DNA from: CAVRTJ01 sp964507185
Lineage (GTDB): Bacteria; Acidobacteriota; UBA4820; DSQY01
Length of the DNA: 64,000 nt
Reading direction: 5' to 3'
Assembly (NCBI GenBank): GCA_964507185.1
Contig: CAZDOY010000014.1
Span: 1-64,000 of the forward strand
Below, in pieces: positions 18,254-26,783 of the stretch (position 1 is the first letter of the stretch; every line of letters starts with the position of its first letter). The notes below the pieces were generated by a model. It searched no databases, had not been told where the DNA came from, and saw only the letters and a program-made list of their open reading frames with translations. Position numbers and translations under genes: made by a program.

Positions 18254-21200
18254 GGTTCCGTTTCCACGAGCCAGAGGATGCCGGTCAGCGGGATGTCCAC
18301 CCAGGCCGGCCTGTTGTTGAGCTCATAGCCGAGTTCGTACACGGCCTTGTCGAGGAGATAGGCGCCCAGGAGCAGACCGGCGGTCGCTTCGCTGACCGCC
18401 AGCACGGGCGATTCGCCCGCCGTCTCCATGTAGCTCCGGAGGAATTCGCCGCTCACCGTGGTGTACCAGAAGTCCGCCCATGCTTTCGCGGGTTCCTCCT
18501 GGCCCCTCTTGATCATGCCGATCTCCACCTGGTGCTTGAAGGCCTGGTAGGCCGCGTAGTGAAAAGAGCGCAGCATGCCGGCCACGTCTCGGAAAGGCGA
18601 CCTCTTGAGCTGGCGTTCCGCCAGGCTCCTCGCGGGCTCCCCCTCGAAGTCTATGACCGCGAAATCTTTGCCGGTATTGAGAACCTGCCCGAGATGAAAA
18701 TCCCCGTGGCAGCGGATCCTGTTGGCGTCCAGCTTCCTGCCGAGGAGGCGCTTGAAGCGCTCGTTCACGGCCTTGTCGTTCGCCAGGACGCGCCGGACTA
18801 AATCGGCCTTCGATTGCGGCACCGCGCCTCTCCTTTCGGAGAGCAGGTCCAGCGTCTGGCGCGCCAGGTTGCGCATGGACTGGTAGAGCGACCGCTGGTA
18901 AAGGGTGGTGAAGAGTTCGGGCGAAAACCGCGGGTCTTCGCTCCTGGACGCCAGCGCAATGTGCATCTCCGCCGTCCGGATGCCGAGCAGGCGGGCCGAT
19001 TCCACGTAGGCGCCGACCAGGTCCACGCCTTCCTGGTTGATCTCTCCCGCGCTCCTCTCGAGGAGCGGCCTCCTGTCGAGGTACTCTTCCGGGGGTCCCG
19101 ACGCAAAGGCAGCGTGCGTTAGGATTCTATCGAAGAAATGGGACAGCACGTTGAGCGTGTAGGTCCACGCGTCCCCGTGGTTCTCGACGTACCTGTGGAG
19201 AACGCCAAGGGTCATGGGCGCCTGCTTGCGCACCTCGTAACTGATGTGCCCGGCCAGCTGCGGCGCGTGGGGAAAACCGGCGCTCTCCGTCAGGAACCGG
19301 CCTATTTCCAGCTCGGGGTTCTCCCCTCTCTCGAGCTTCCGGTAGAGCTTGAGAACGAATGCCTCGTCGTAGATGATGGACGTGTTGCTCTGCTCGGCCC
19401 CCACGACCTCGGCCTGGAGATCTTCGGCCGCCTTTCGGACGCCTCCGTTGATCTTTGCGTTCCTGTGTGTCGCCAGCACGCCGCGCCCGGCTTCGACCTG
19501 CCGCCTCCGCGCGAACAGGTCGAGCAGGCGCCTGGGCAGCATCTGGCTGTACACGGCGTCGTAAAGCAGCCCTCTTCCGCCCCTCCCGGACAGATCCAGC
19601 CAGCATATCGCCGCCGCGGGGTGCGCCTCGAGCAGGGCCTGGCCTTCCTGGCCCTGCATGAAGGCGACGGGGAGCAGGTACGTTTCGGCATCGCCTTCCT
19701 GGTAGGCCACATCCAGGAGCACGAGCGCCGCCCTGTCGCCCCTGGCGCGCCCCTGCATCCAGATCACGTCCAGGACTTCGACGCCGGAGATGGTGCGGGA
19801 CTTGCCTCCGAACCACCGGCTGCCCAGCAGGTAGCGGGGCAGCGCTCTTTCCAGCCTGCGAACGTTCCTGCCCTTCAAGATGGAATCCCACCCGTTCCTG
19901 GGAACGGAGAGCACGGGAAGTTCCCCTTCCGCCTGCCTGTGGGCGATGGCGTCCTCGTGGACCGGCGCCTCGAGCTCGAACCAGTAGAACCCGTAAGGGT
20001 TGAGCGCGAGGCAGTACGGGCAGTCGCGCACTTTTCCGAAACGCGTTCTACCAAAAAGCTCGACCGGCGTGTACCCCTCGAAGCCCTCGAGTTCTATCTC
20101 AGCCTGCTGCGCGTGTCTCGACAGGTTGGCCACCACGAGGATAACCCCGCCCTCGTGGCGCCGCAGGTACGCCAGGACCTTGTTGTTCTGCGGATAGACG
20201 AACTCGAACGACCCCCAGCCGAAGGCGCGGTGCTGGTTTCTCATGGCGATCAGTCTTTTCATCAGCCACCACAGGGAGTTCGGGTTGCCCTGCTGGGTCT
20301 CCACGTTGACCGCCGCGTAGTGGTAGCTCTGGTCGAGGATGAGCGGAAGGTAGAGCCGCTGGGGATTGGTGTTCGAGAAGCCCCCATTCCTGTCGGAGCT
20401 CCACTGCATGGGCGTGCGCACGCCGTCTCGATCCCCGAGGAAGATATTGTCGCCCATGCCTATCTCGTCGCCGTAATAGAGAACCGGCGTCCCCGGAAGC
20501 GACAGCAGCAGGGCGTTGAGCAGTTCGATTTTCCGGCGGTCGTTCCCGAGGAGCGGCGCGAGCCTGCGCCGTATGCCGATGTTGATCCGGGCCTGCGGGT
20601 CCGCCGCATAGGCCCTGTACATGTGGCTGCGCTCCTCGTCCGTGACCATTTCGAGCGTCAGCTCGTCGTGGTTCCGCAGGAAGATCGCCCACTGGCACGA
20701 CTCGGGAATCCGGGGCGTCTGCTGGAGTATGTCGACCAGGGGGAACCGGTCTTCCGCGCTCAGGGACATGAATAGCCTCGGCATGAGCGGGAAGTGGAAG
20801 TTCATGTGGCATTCGTCCCCCTCGCCGAAGTACGCCGCCGCATCCTCCGACCACTGGTTGGCCTCGGCGAGAAGCATCTTGTCCTTGAACCGGGCGTCGA
20901 CGTGCGCCCTCAACTCCTTGAGGAAGACGTGCGTTTCAGGCAGATTCTCGCAGTTGGTCCCCTCGCGCTCGAAGAGGTAGGGCACGGCGTCGAGGCGCAT
21001 GCCGTCCACGCCCATGCCGAACCAGAAATCGACGACCTTCAGAATCGCCCGGCGGACGTCCGGGTTGTCGAAATTGAGGTCGGGCTGATGGCTGTAGAAC
21101 CTGTGCCAGTAGTAGGCCTTTGCCACAGGATCCCAGGCCCAGTTCGAGTTCTCGAAATCCGGAAAGATGATGCGGGTTCCCGCGTACCGATCCCGCGTTT

Positions 21201-21645
21201 CGCTCCACACGTAGAACCTGCGCGCCCGGCTGCCGGCGGGTGCCCTGCGCGCCCGCTGAAACCACGGGTGCTGGTCGGAGGTGTGGTTGATGACCATTTC
21301 GGTGATCACCTTCAACCCCCGATTGTGCGCTTCATTGAGGAAGCGCTTGAAGTCCTTCACCGTCCCGTAGTCCGGGTTGACGCTGCAGTAATCGGCGATG
21401 TCGTACCCGCCGTCCCTCAGCGGCGACGGGTAGAACGGCAGGAGCCACAGCGCCGTGACACCCAGGTCGCTCAGGTAATCGAGTTTCTCCGTCAGGCCGG
21501 CGAAATCTCCCGACCCGTCGCCATCCGAGTCCTTGAAGGCGCGGACGTGAAGCTCGTAGATGACGGCGTCCTTGTACCACCGGGGGTGTCCTTCCTGTCC
21601 CTGTGCACGCGATGTCTTCGGCTTCGTCATGGGTTCTTTCCGCAT
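18250..21645 (-). CDS. treS-mak: Fused trehalose synthase / maltokinase
   Basis: A protein of 1,131 residues (1,126 from the alternative ATG at 21630). Residues 1 to about 560 form TreS (GH13): WYKDAVIYELHVRAF, DYGTVKDFKRF, nucleophile Asp in DGMRLDAVPYLFE near 220, Glu in LLAEANQW near 259 and Asp in FLRNHDELTLEM near 327. It interconverts trehalose and maltose. From about 590 to the end is a maltokinase (Pep2/Mak): SRWFGGKSR and the kinase-like catalytic loop RCHGDFHLGQVLN near 979, then AVIDFEGEPARS. It uses ATP to make maltose-1-phosphate for GlgE. The ATG at 21645 shares its A with the glgE stop (TGATG). The longer upstream open frame was rejected because it lies entirely inside glgE. 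Confidence 0.94.
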   Translation of the reverse strand: MRKEPMTKPKTSRAQGQEGHPRWYKDAVIYELHVRAFKDSDGDGSGDFAGLTEKLDYLSDLGVTALWLLPFYPSPLRDGGYDIADYCSVNPDYGTVKDFKRFLNEAHNRGLKVITEMVINHTSDQHPWFQRARRAPAGSRARRFYVWSETRDRYAGTRIIFPDFENSNWAWDPVAKAYYWHRFYSHQPDLNFDNPDVRRAILKVVDFWFGMGVDGMRLDAVPYLFEREGTNCENLPETHVFLKELRAHVDARFKDKMLLAEANQWSEDAAAYFGEGDECHMNFHFPLMPRLFMSLSAEDRFPLVDILQQTPRIPESCQWAIFLRNHDELTLEMVTDEERSHMYRAYAADPQARINIGIRRRLAPLLGNDRRKIELLNALLLSLPGTPVLYYGDEIGMGDNIFLGDRDGVRTPMQWSSDRNGGFSNTNPQRLYLPLILDQSYHYAAVNVETQQGNPNSLWWLMKRLIAMRNQHRAFGWGSFEFVYPQNNKVLAYLRRHEGGVILVVANLSRHAQQAEIELEGFEGYTPVELFGRTRFGKVRDCPYCLALNPYGFYWFELEAPVHEDAIAHRQAEGELPVLSVPRNGWDSILKGRNVRRLERALPRYLLGSRWFGGKSRTISGVEVLDVIWMQGRARGDRAALVLLDVAYQEGDAETYLLPVAFMQGQEGQALLEAHPAAAICWLDLSGRGGRGLLYDAVYSQMLPRRLLDLFARRRQVEAGRGVLATHRNAKINGGVRKAAEDLQAEVVGAEQSNTSIIYDEAFVLKLYRKLERGENPELEIGRFLTESAGFPHAPQLAGHISYEVRKQAPMTLGVLHRYVENHGDAWTYTLNVLSHFFDRILTHAAFASGPPEEYLDRRPLLERSAGEINQEGVDLVGAYVESARLLGIRTAEMHIALASRSEDPRFSPELFTTLYQRSLYQSMRNLARQTLDLLSERRGAVPQSKADLVRRVLANDKAVNERFKRLLGRKLDANRIRCHGDFHLGQVLNTGKDFAVIDFEGEPARSLAERQLKRSPFRDVAGMLRSFHYAAYQAFKHQVEIGMIKRGQEEPAKAWADFWYTTVSGEFLRSYMETAGESPVLAVSEATAGLLLGAYLLDKAVYELGYELNNRPAWVDIPLTGILWLVETEP

Positions 21646-23624
21646 CAGCGCCGCGAGGGTCGCACGCCCCGTCTCCCGCTGTTCTTGACCAGCAGAATGT
21701 GGGCGGGCTGCTTCTGCGGGGCCAGTTCGACGAAGTTCCTCGCCCCGTTCCAGGCGTAGGTCTCCCCGCCCAGCAGGTCCTCCACGCTGAATGCCGCCCC
21801 GTCGACCGCCAGGTCCTCGAGCTTCAGGTTCGTCCATCCCGACTGTCGATTGCGCGGATCGAGGTTCACCACCGTCAGGATGACGTTCGTCCCGTTCTCG
21901 GTGCGCTTGCTGTAGGCGAGGAGCTGGGGATTGTCGGTGTCGTGAAAGACCAGGCCGTCGTTGGCCTGCAGGGCGGGGTTGTCCCGCCGGATGCCGTTCA
22001 CCCTTGCGATCAGCTCCCGCAGGCTGTCCGGGCGGTCCCTGTCCCAGTGCCTGATCTCGTATTTTTCCGAGTTCCGGTATTCTTCGCTCCCCGGCCGCCG
22101 CGGCGTGCCGACGCAGAGCTCGAACGCGGGACCGTAAATGCCGTAACTGGCGCCCAGGGTGGCCGCGAGCACAAGCCTGACGGCGAACGCGGGCCGCCCG
22201 CCCGTCTGCAGGTATTCGTGGAGAATGTCCGGCGTGTTCGCGAAGAAGTTGGGCCTGAAGAAATCCCTGACCGGCGGGCGGGTCAGTTCGGTCAGGTACT
22301 CCCTGAGTTCCCACCCCTGGTTTCGCCACGTGAAGTAGGAGTAGGACTGCGTGAATCCGATCATGGCCAGATGATACATCACCTTCGGACGCGTGAAGGC
22401 TTCCGACAGGAAGATCGTGCCCGGATGCGCGCGCTTGATGCCCCCGATGCACCATTCCCAGAATCGAAAGGCCTTCGTGTGCGGGTTGTCCACGCGGAAG
22501 ATCCCTACCCCGTTGTCGATCCAGAACTCGAACACGCTCCTGAGTTCCTTCCAGAGCGCTTTCCAGTCCCGGCATTCCAGGTCCAGGGGATAGATGTCCT
22601 CGTACTTCTTAGGTGGGTTCTCGGCGAAGCGGATCGACCCGTCCGGCCGGCTCTTGAACCAGTCCGGATGATCCTTGACGTACGGGTGGTCCGGTGAGCA
22701 CTGGAATGCCACGTCCAGGGCGATCTCCAATCCGTACCCGCGCGCCGCTTCCACCAGCGTCCTGAAATCTTCGAGCGTGCCCAGCTCCGGATGGATCGCC
22801 TTGAATCCGCCGAGTTCGCTCCCGATGGCCCACGGGCTGCCCGGGTCCCCGGGGCGGCACTCGAGGGCGTTGTTCGCCCCCTTCCTGTTCGTGACGCCTA
22901 TGGGGTGAATGGGGGGCAGGTACAGCACGTCGAAGCCCATGGATGCGACGTAGGGAAGGACGTCCACGCAATCCATGAAGGTCCCGTGCCTGCCGGGTTT
23001 GGAGGAACACGACCGCGGAAACATTTCGTACCAGGAGCCGAAACGGGCCCGCGGCCTGTCGACGGTTGCGCGAAGAACGCGCGGATAAACGGACGCGTTT
23101 TTCCGCTCGTCGAGCGACAACATGAGGCCCGCCGTACGGGGCTCCGCCGCCCTCTCGAAGCGCTTTTCCGGGGCCGCATCGCCCGTCATGAAATCCGCGA
23201 TCGTCTCCAGATATTTGCGGTCCGGTGCCGAGGCCCGTCCCGACGCTTCGCGCAGAAGGGAGGCGCCCTCGAGGAACTCCGGATCGACGTCCATGCCCGC
23301 CTCGATCTTCTTTGCCGTGTGGCCGCACCACGTCCGGAAGCGGTCGATCCAGGCGAGGACCGTGTATTCGTAGGGAGCCAGTTCCGTGACCTGAAAACGT
23401 CCGGTCCACCGGTCGTTTACCATCGGCTCCATCCGAACCTCGGTCCACTTTCTCCGTCCCCTGCGCCTGTATCGGAGCAGGCAGGTGATGACGTCGTATC
23501 CGTCGGCGAACGCATCCGCCTCCACGACCATCCACTCGCCCACCACGCGTTTGGCCGGATAGAGCCCTTCTTCGACCTCGGGGCTGACGTTCTTGATGAC
23601 GACCCTCTTCATAGCGTCTTCCAT
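21645..23624 (-). CDS. glgE: Alpha-1,4-glucan:maltose-1-phosphate maltosyltransferase
   Basis: A 659-residue GH13_3 enzyme that adds maltosyl units from maltose-1-phosphate to the non-reducing end of alpha-1,4-glucan. The N-terminal beta-sandwich (VVIKNVSPEVEEGLYPAKR) and barrel motifs (DVLYLPPIHPIGVTNRKG, ALDVAFQCSPDHPYV) match GlgE. The nucleophile Asp is in GIFRVDNPHTKAF near residue 378 and the acid Glu in TIFLSEAFTRP near 407. TQSYSYFTWRN is also typical. It is the first gene of a four-gene operon (glgE, treS-mak, malQ-glgB, GH57) in which every junction overlaps. Starts at 23624 or 23612 (MKRVV) are both possible; neither has a decisive SD. Confidence 0.95.
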   Translation of the reverse strand: MEDAMKRVVIKNVSPEVEEGLYPAKRVVGEWMVVEADAFADGYDVITCLLRYRRRGRRKWTEVRMEPMVNDRWTGRFQVTELAPYEYTVLAWIDRFRTWCGHTAKKIEAGMDVDPEFLEGASLLREASGRASAPDRKYLETIADFMTGDAAPEKRFERAAEPRTAGLMLSLDERKNASVYPRVLRATVDRPRARFGSWYEMFPRSCSSKPGRHGTFMDCVDVLPYVASMGFDVLYLPPIHPIGVTNRKGANNALECRPGDPGSPWAIGSELGGFKAIHPELGTLEDFRTLVEAARGYGLEIALDVAFQCSPDHPYVKDHPDWFKSRPDGSIRFAENPPKKYEDIYPLDLECRDWKALWKELRSVFEFWIDNGVGIFRVDNPHTKAFRFWEWCIGGIKRAHPGTIFLSEAFTRPKVMYHLAMIGFTQSYSYFTWRNQGWELREYLTELTRPPVRDFFRPNFFANTPDILHEYLQTGGRPAFAVRLVLAATLGASYGIYGPAFELCVGTPRRPGSEEYRNSEKYEIRHWDRDRPDSLRELIARVNGIRRDNPALQANDGLVFHDTDNPQLLAYSKRTENGTNVILTVVNLDPRNRQSGWTNLKLEDLAVDGAAFSVEDLLGGETYAWNGARNFVELAPQKQPAHILLVKNSGRRGVRPSRR

Positions 23625-23814
23625 TGCCGGTTTCTCCGATGAGGTTTTCCCGGCCGGTCTTTTCCGGCCATCCGGTCGACCGCCGCCCTCCGACCAGTGA
23701 AAACGCCGCCTCCTGGGGGGAATTCCGCCGTTGCGGCTTCCGGGGAACAGCGGCTTTGGGCCTTGCCCCGCCGAATCTTCCGCCAGACGGGTGTTAGGGC
23801 TTGTCTACCGTTGG

Positions 23815-23844
23815 AGTCTAACCGCGCGCTTCGTTTCCTGTCAA
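23815..23844 (-). promoter_or_regulatory. Sigma70-type promoter of the glgE operon
   Basis: Minus strand: perfect -35 TTGACA (23844-23839), 18-nt spacer, then TAGACT (23820-23815; four of six match). It lies about 190 nt upstream of the glgE start in a 290-bp gap that holds no gene. Confidence 0.5.
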
Positions 23845-23914
23845 TCGCGAGCCGCGGAATCCAGGACTGTTCCGTTCGTGGACGGCGCCGGAGCCCAGGG
23901 GCTTCCGCAACAGC

Positions 23915-25678
23915 CTATTCGCCGTGAGCCGGCGGCTCGAGCTTGCCCTCCGCGACGTAGGCCAGGGTCATTTTTCTGACCACGCCGGTGAGCAGCAGGA
24001 TCGCGATGAGGTTTGGAACGGCCATGAAAGCGAGCGCGATGTCGCTGAAGGTCCACACCAGCTCGAGCGAATAGACCGCGCCGATGAACTGCATGGCGCA
24101 GAAGAGAATTCTGTAGGGCAGTATCCAGCGGTCGCCGAAGAGATACTGCGTGGCCCTGTCGCCGTAGTAGGAGGCGCTGATAGCCGTCGACAGGGCGAAG
24201 AGAAAGACCGCGATGGTCACCAGGAAATTGCCGTGATTGCCCGCCAGGCGACCGAGCCCCTTCTGGAAGGCCCAGGAGGTCAGCGGGGACCCGTTCTGCA
24301 GGGCCTTGCCCTCGATCCAAACCCGGGACGCATCCACGCGACGGCCCTTTTCGTTCCGGAAGGCGGCCAGGGCGAAATCCCCTTGGGCGCCCGCCGGTAT
24401 TCTGACCGTCCCCGAGAACGGCGCCGCACCCGAGGTATCGAGCGCATGCGCTCCGACGAGGATCTCCATGTCGTCGACGGTGCCGTTCTCCCTGACGATG
24501 CCGAAGCCAGCCGGCCGCCCGGCCGCCACCCTGAAGGTGCCCGATGCTATGTCTCCCCGCCTGACGACGCCGTCCCTGTGCACGGTGGCCCCGGCGACGA
24601 CGGCCGTGAGAGAGGATTGTTCGGTCACGGCCAGTTTCTGCGCCTGCTTCTGGGTCCAGACGCCCGTCGTCAGTATGACCAGGCCCGTAATGGTGCACAC
24701 CACCAATGTATCGACGAAGGGACCGAGCATCGCCACAACGCCTTCCCGCACGGGCTCATCCGTCCTGGCCGCGGCGTGGACGATGGGCGCCGACCCGAGG
24801 CCGGACTCGTTGGAAAACAGTCCCCGCTTGACGCCCCAGGTCAGCAGAAAGACGAAACCTCCGCCGGCGAACCCTCCGACCTCTGCGGCCGGCCGGAAGG
24901 CCGACACAACGATCAGCCTGAGGGTGGGCAGGATCTGGCCGGCGTTGAGCACGAGGACGGCCAGCCCTGCGACGATGTAGAGGAGGCACATGAAAGGGAC
25001 GAGCTTCGAGGTGACCTTACCTATGCGGCGTATCCCGCCGAGAATGACCGCCGCAACCAGGACCGCCATGATCAAACCGGTGAGAATGGTGGGAATCCTG
25101 AGATCCTGGCGGAACTGGTCGGCGACCGTGAAGGATTGGACCGCATCCCCCATACCCAGGGGCGTGATGGCCGTGGCCACGGCGAAGGCGACGGCCATGG
25201 GCTTCCAGCTCTTACCCAGGCCTCTCTCGATGTAGTACATGGGACCGCCCGAGGCTTCCCCCTTGGGGGATATCTTCCTGAAGCGCTGGGCGAGGGTGCA
25301 CTCCGTGAACTTCAGCGCCATGCCGAGAACGGCCGTCACCCACATCCAGAAGAGCGTGCCGGGACCGCCGTAGTGAATCGCGGTCGCCACACCCGCGATA
25401 TTGGCAATGCCGATGGTCGCGGACAGAGCCGTGGAGAGAGCCTGGAAGTGCGTCAGGTCGCCCTCGTGGTGAGGGTCGTCGTAGTCGCCCTTCAGAACCC
25501 GGATCCCGTGCCAGAAGCGCCTGACCTGGATGCCGCGCAGCCTTATGGTCGTGACGATGCCCGTGCCGACGAGCAGCAGAACCATGAGGGGCATGGCCGA
25601 GGGCCAATCCCACACGTAGCGGTTCAGGCCGAAAAGAATCGTCTTAAGAGCGTCGATCAGACCAGCAAATAAGGGCAC
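23915..25678 (-). CDS. AGCS-family sodium:amino acid (alanine/glycine) symporter with inserted domain
   Basis: A 587-residue inner-membrane transporter. Family motifs: LSATIGIANIAGVATAIHYGGPG, WMWVTAVLGMALKFTECTLAQ, GGPMYYIERGLG and FSNESGLGSAPIVHAAA. Typical members have about 450-490 residues and 10-11 helices. Here about 110 extra residues (roughly 346-460) interrupt the C-terminal part after TTGVWTQKQAQKLAV. The insert is rich in beta-forming residues (IASGTFRVAAGRPAGFGIV, FSGTVRIPAGAQGDFALAAF) and is likely a soluble loop domain. The start is GTG with GAGGT just upstream. It follows the regulator genes on the same strand. The substrate is probably alanine or glycine by family; this is not provable here. 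Confidence 0.85.
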   Translation of the reverse strand: MPLFAGLIDALKTILFGLNRYVWDWPSAMPLMVLLLVGTGIVTTIRLRGIQVRRFWHGIRVLKGDYDDPHHEGDLTHFQALSTALSATIGIANIAGVATAIHYGGPGTLFWMWVTAVLGMALKFTECTLAQRFRKISPKGEASGGPMYYIERGLGKSWKPMAVAFAVATAITPLGMGDAVQSFTVADQFRQDLRIPTILTGLIMAVLVAAVILGGIRRIGKVTSKLVPFMCLLYIVAGLAVLVLNAGQILPTLRLIVVSAFRPAAEVGGFAGGGFVFLLTWGVKRGLFSNESGLGSAPIVHAAARTDEPVREGVVAMLGPFVDTLVVCTITGLVILTTGVWTQKQAQKLAVTEQSSLTAVVAGATVHRDGVVRRGDIASGTFRVAAGRPAGFGIVRENGTVDDMEILVGAHALDTSGAAPFSGTVRIPAGAQGDFALAAFRNEKGRRVDASRVWIEGKALQNGSPLTSWAFQKGLGRLAGNHGNFLVTIAVFLFALSTAISASYYGDRATQYLFGDRWILPYRILFCAMQFIGAVYSLELVWTFSDIALAFMAVPNLIAILLLTGVVRKMTLAYVAEGKLEPPAHGE

Positions 25679-25823
25679 GGCACCTCGCGGCGTTGCTTAG
25701 TTGACGGGGCGACTCCGTGGAGCCGTTGTGAACGTTGAATTGTAATTATGAGCCGGATCGGGAGTGCCTGTCAAATATGCTTTTCAAAGGCGTTCTACAT
25801 CTGGGATTGAACCGGAGCGAGCC

Positions 25824-26582
25824 TTACGAGCGGTCGGACTTCTTGAAGACCGTCACGATACCGAGCGGCTCGCCCTTTTCGTTCCGGATCGCGCCGATGC
25901 TGCACCCGATCGTCAGGATCCGCCTGTTTCGCCTCAGCTTGTACCACTGGAAGCCGAATCCGATGGCCTCTTCCTTGAGATAACGCGCCCAATAGTTCTC
26001 GACCGGTTCGCCCGTCTCGCTGTCCAGCAGGGGTATGACTTCCTGTATGTCCTGGCCCACGGCCTGTTCGTGGCGCCACCCCGTGAGAGCTTCCGCCATC
26101 GCGCTCATGAACTTCACCCGCCCCCGCGTATCGGTCGCGATGACGGCCTCTGAGATGCTCCGCAGCGTGGCCATGAGCCACTGCTGGCTTTCGATCAGCT
26201 TCCTCGCGAAGGCGTGCCTGTCGAGGGCCACCTCGATGGCAGCCTGCAGGTCCCTGTCTCTTATGGGTTTGTACACATAGCCGTAAAGGGCCGCGCCCTT
26301 GCTCTTCTTGAGGATCTTCTCGTCCGTGTGCGCCGTCATGTAGATGACGGGGATGTCGTTGCGGGACATGATCTGCTCGGCGGCGGTGATGCCGTCCATG
26401 AGGCCCGCGAGGACGATGTCCATGATCACCAGGGCGGGGCCGAGTTCGCCCGCTCTCCTGACGGCCTCCTCACCCGTGGTCACGTGCCCGGCCACCGTGT
26501 AGCCCAGCCTGTTAAGCGTCTCCACGATCAGCTTGGCGCTGAGTTTGTCGTCTTCCACGACGAGAATGGAACAAGGCGTCAT
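25824..26582 (-). CDS. Response regulator with REC and PAS domains
   Basis: A 252-residue cytoplasmic regulator. The REC domain spans residues 4-125, with acidic pocket E10-D11-D12, phospho-acceptor D55 (LVIMDIVLAG), the T of YMTAHTD and K of YVYKPI. A PAS domain follows (about 135-252; FMSAMAEALTGWRHEQAVGQ, GCSIGAIRNEKGEPLGIVTVF). There is no DNA-binding or enzymatic output, so it probably passes a signal to a partner protein. The ATG at 26582 was chosen because GGAG lies 7 nt upstream. The gene follows, on the same strand, a PP2C-type phosphatase gene about 200 nt away, and a TATAAT box lies in that gap. Confidence 0.88.
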   Translation of the reverse strand: MTPCSILVVEDDKLSAKLIVETLNRLGYTVAGHVTTGEEAVRRAGELGPALVIMDIVLAGLMDGITAAEQIMSRNDIPVIYMTAHTDEKILKKSKGAALYGYVYKPIRDRDLQAAIEVALDRHAFARKLIESQQWLMATLRSISEAVIATDTRGRVKFMSAMAEALTGWRHEQAVGQDIQEVIPLLDSETGEPVENYWARYLKEEAIGFGFQWYKLRRNRRILTIGCSIGAIRNEKGEPLGIVTVFKKSDRS

Positions 26583-26655
26583 GATCATTCTCCTTGTTTC
26601 TGCCAGGGAAGGCAGAACAATAGGGTGATCGACCTGACGGCATACTCTAAAATCT

Positions 26656-26684
26656 ATTATAACCCCTTCTTAGAAAAACACGAA
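26656..26684 (-). promoter_or_regulatory. Candidate promoter of the REC-PAS gene
   Basis: Minus-strand TATAAT (26661-26656) about 75 nt before the ATG, inside an unusually AT-rich patch. The -35 match at 17 nt (TTCGTG) is poor. A short palindrome, TTCTAAGAA, sits in the spacer region. Confidence 0.4.
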
Positions 26685-26783
26685 ACGCAGTTCGACACCC
26701 TCCTGTCAGGACGGGGACCGGCGCGGCCGCCCCCCGGACAAACCGTCTGTGCGTGGCGCGGAATGGTCCGGATGCGGGGGGGC

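Noticed and set aside
18855..18880. TGGCGC...TTGCG as a sigma-54 site
   Set aside because: It lies within the maltokinase coding sequence and the spacing between elements is one base too long.
21646..22575. Upstream extension of the treS-mak frame by 310 codons
   Set aside because: It lies wholly within glgE in another frame, has no TreS character, and a proper ATG overlaps the glgE stop at 21645.
23924..25672. A 582-codon plus-strand frame opposite the AGCS symporter
   Set aside because: No membrane segments or motifs; the minus frame carries the full transporter. Mirror-image frame due to codon bias.
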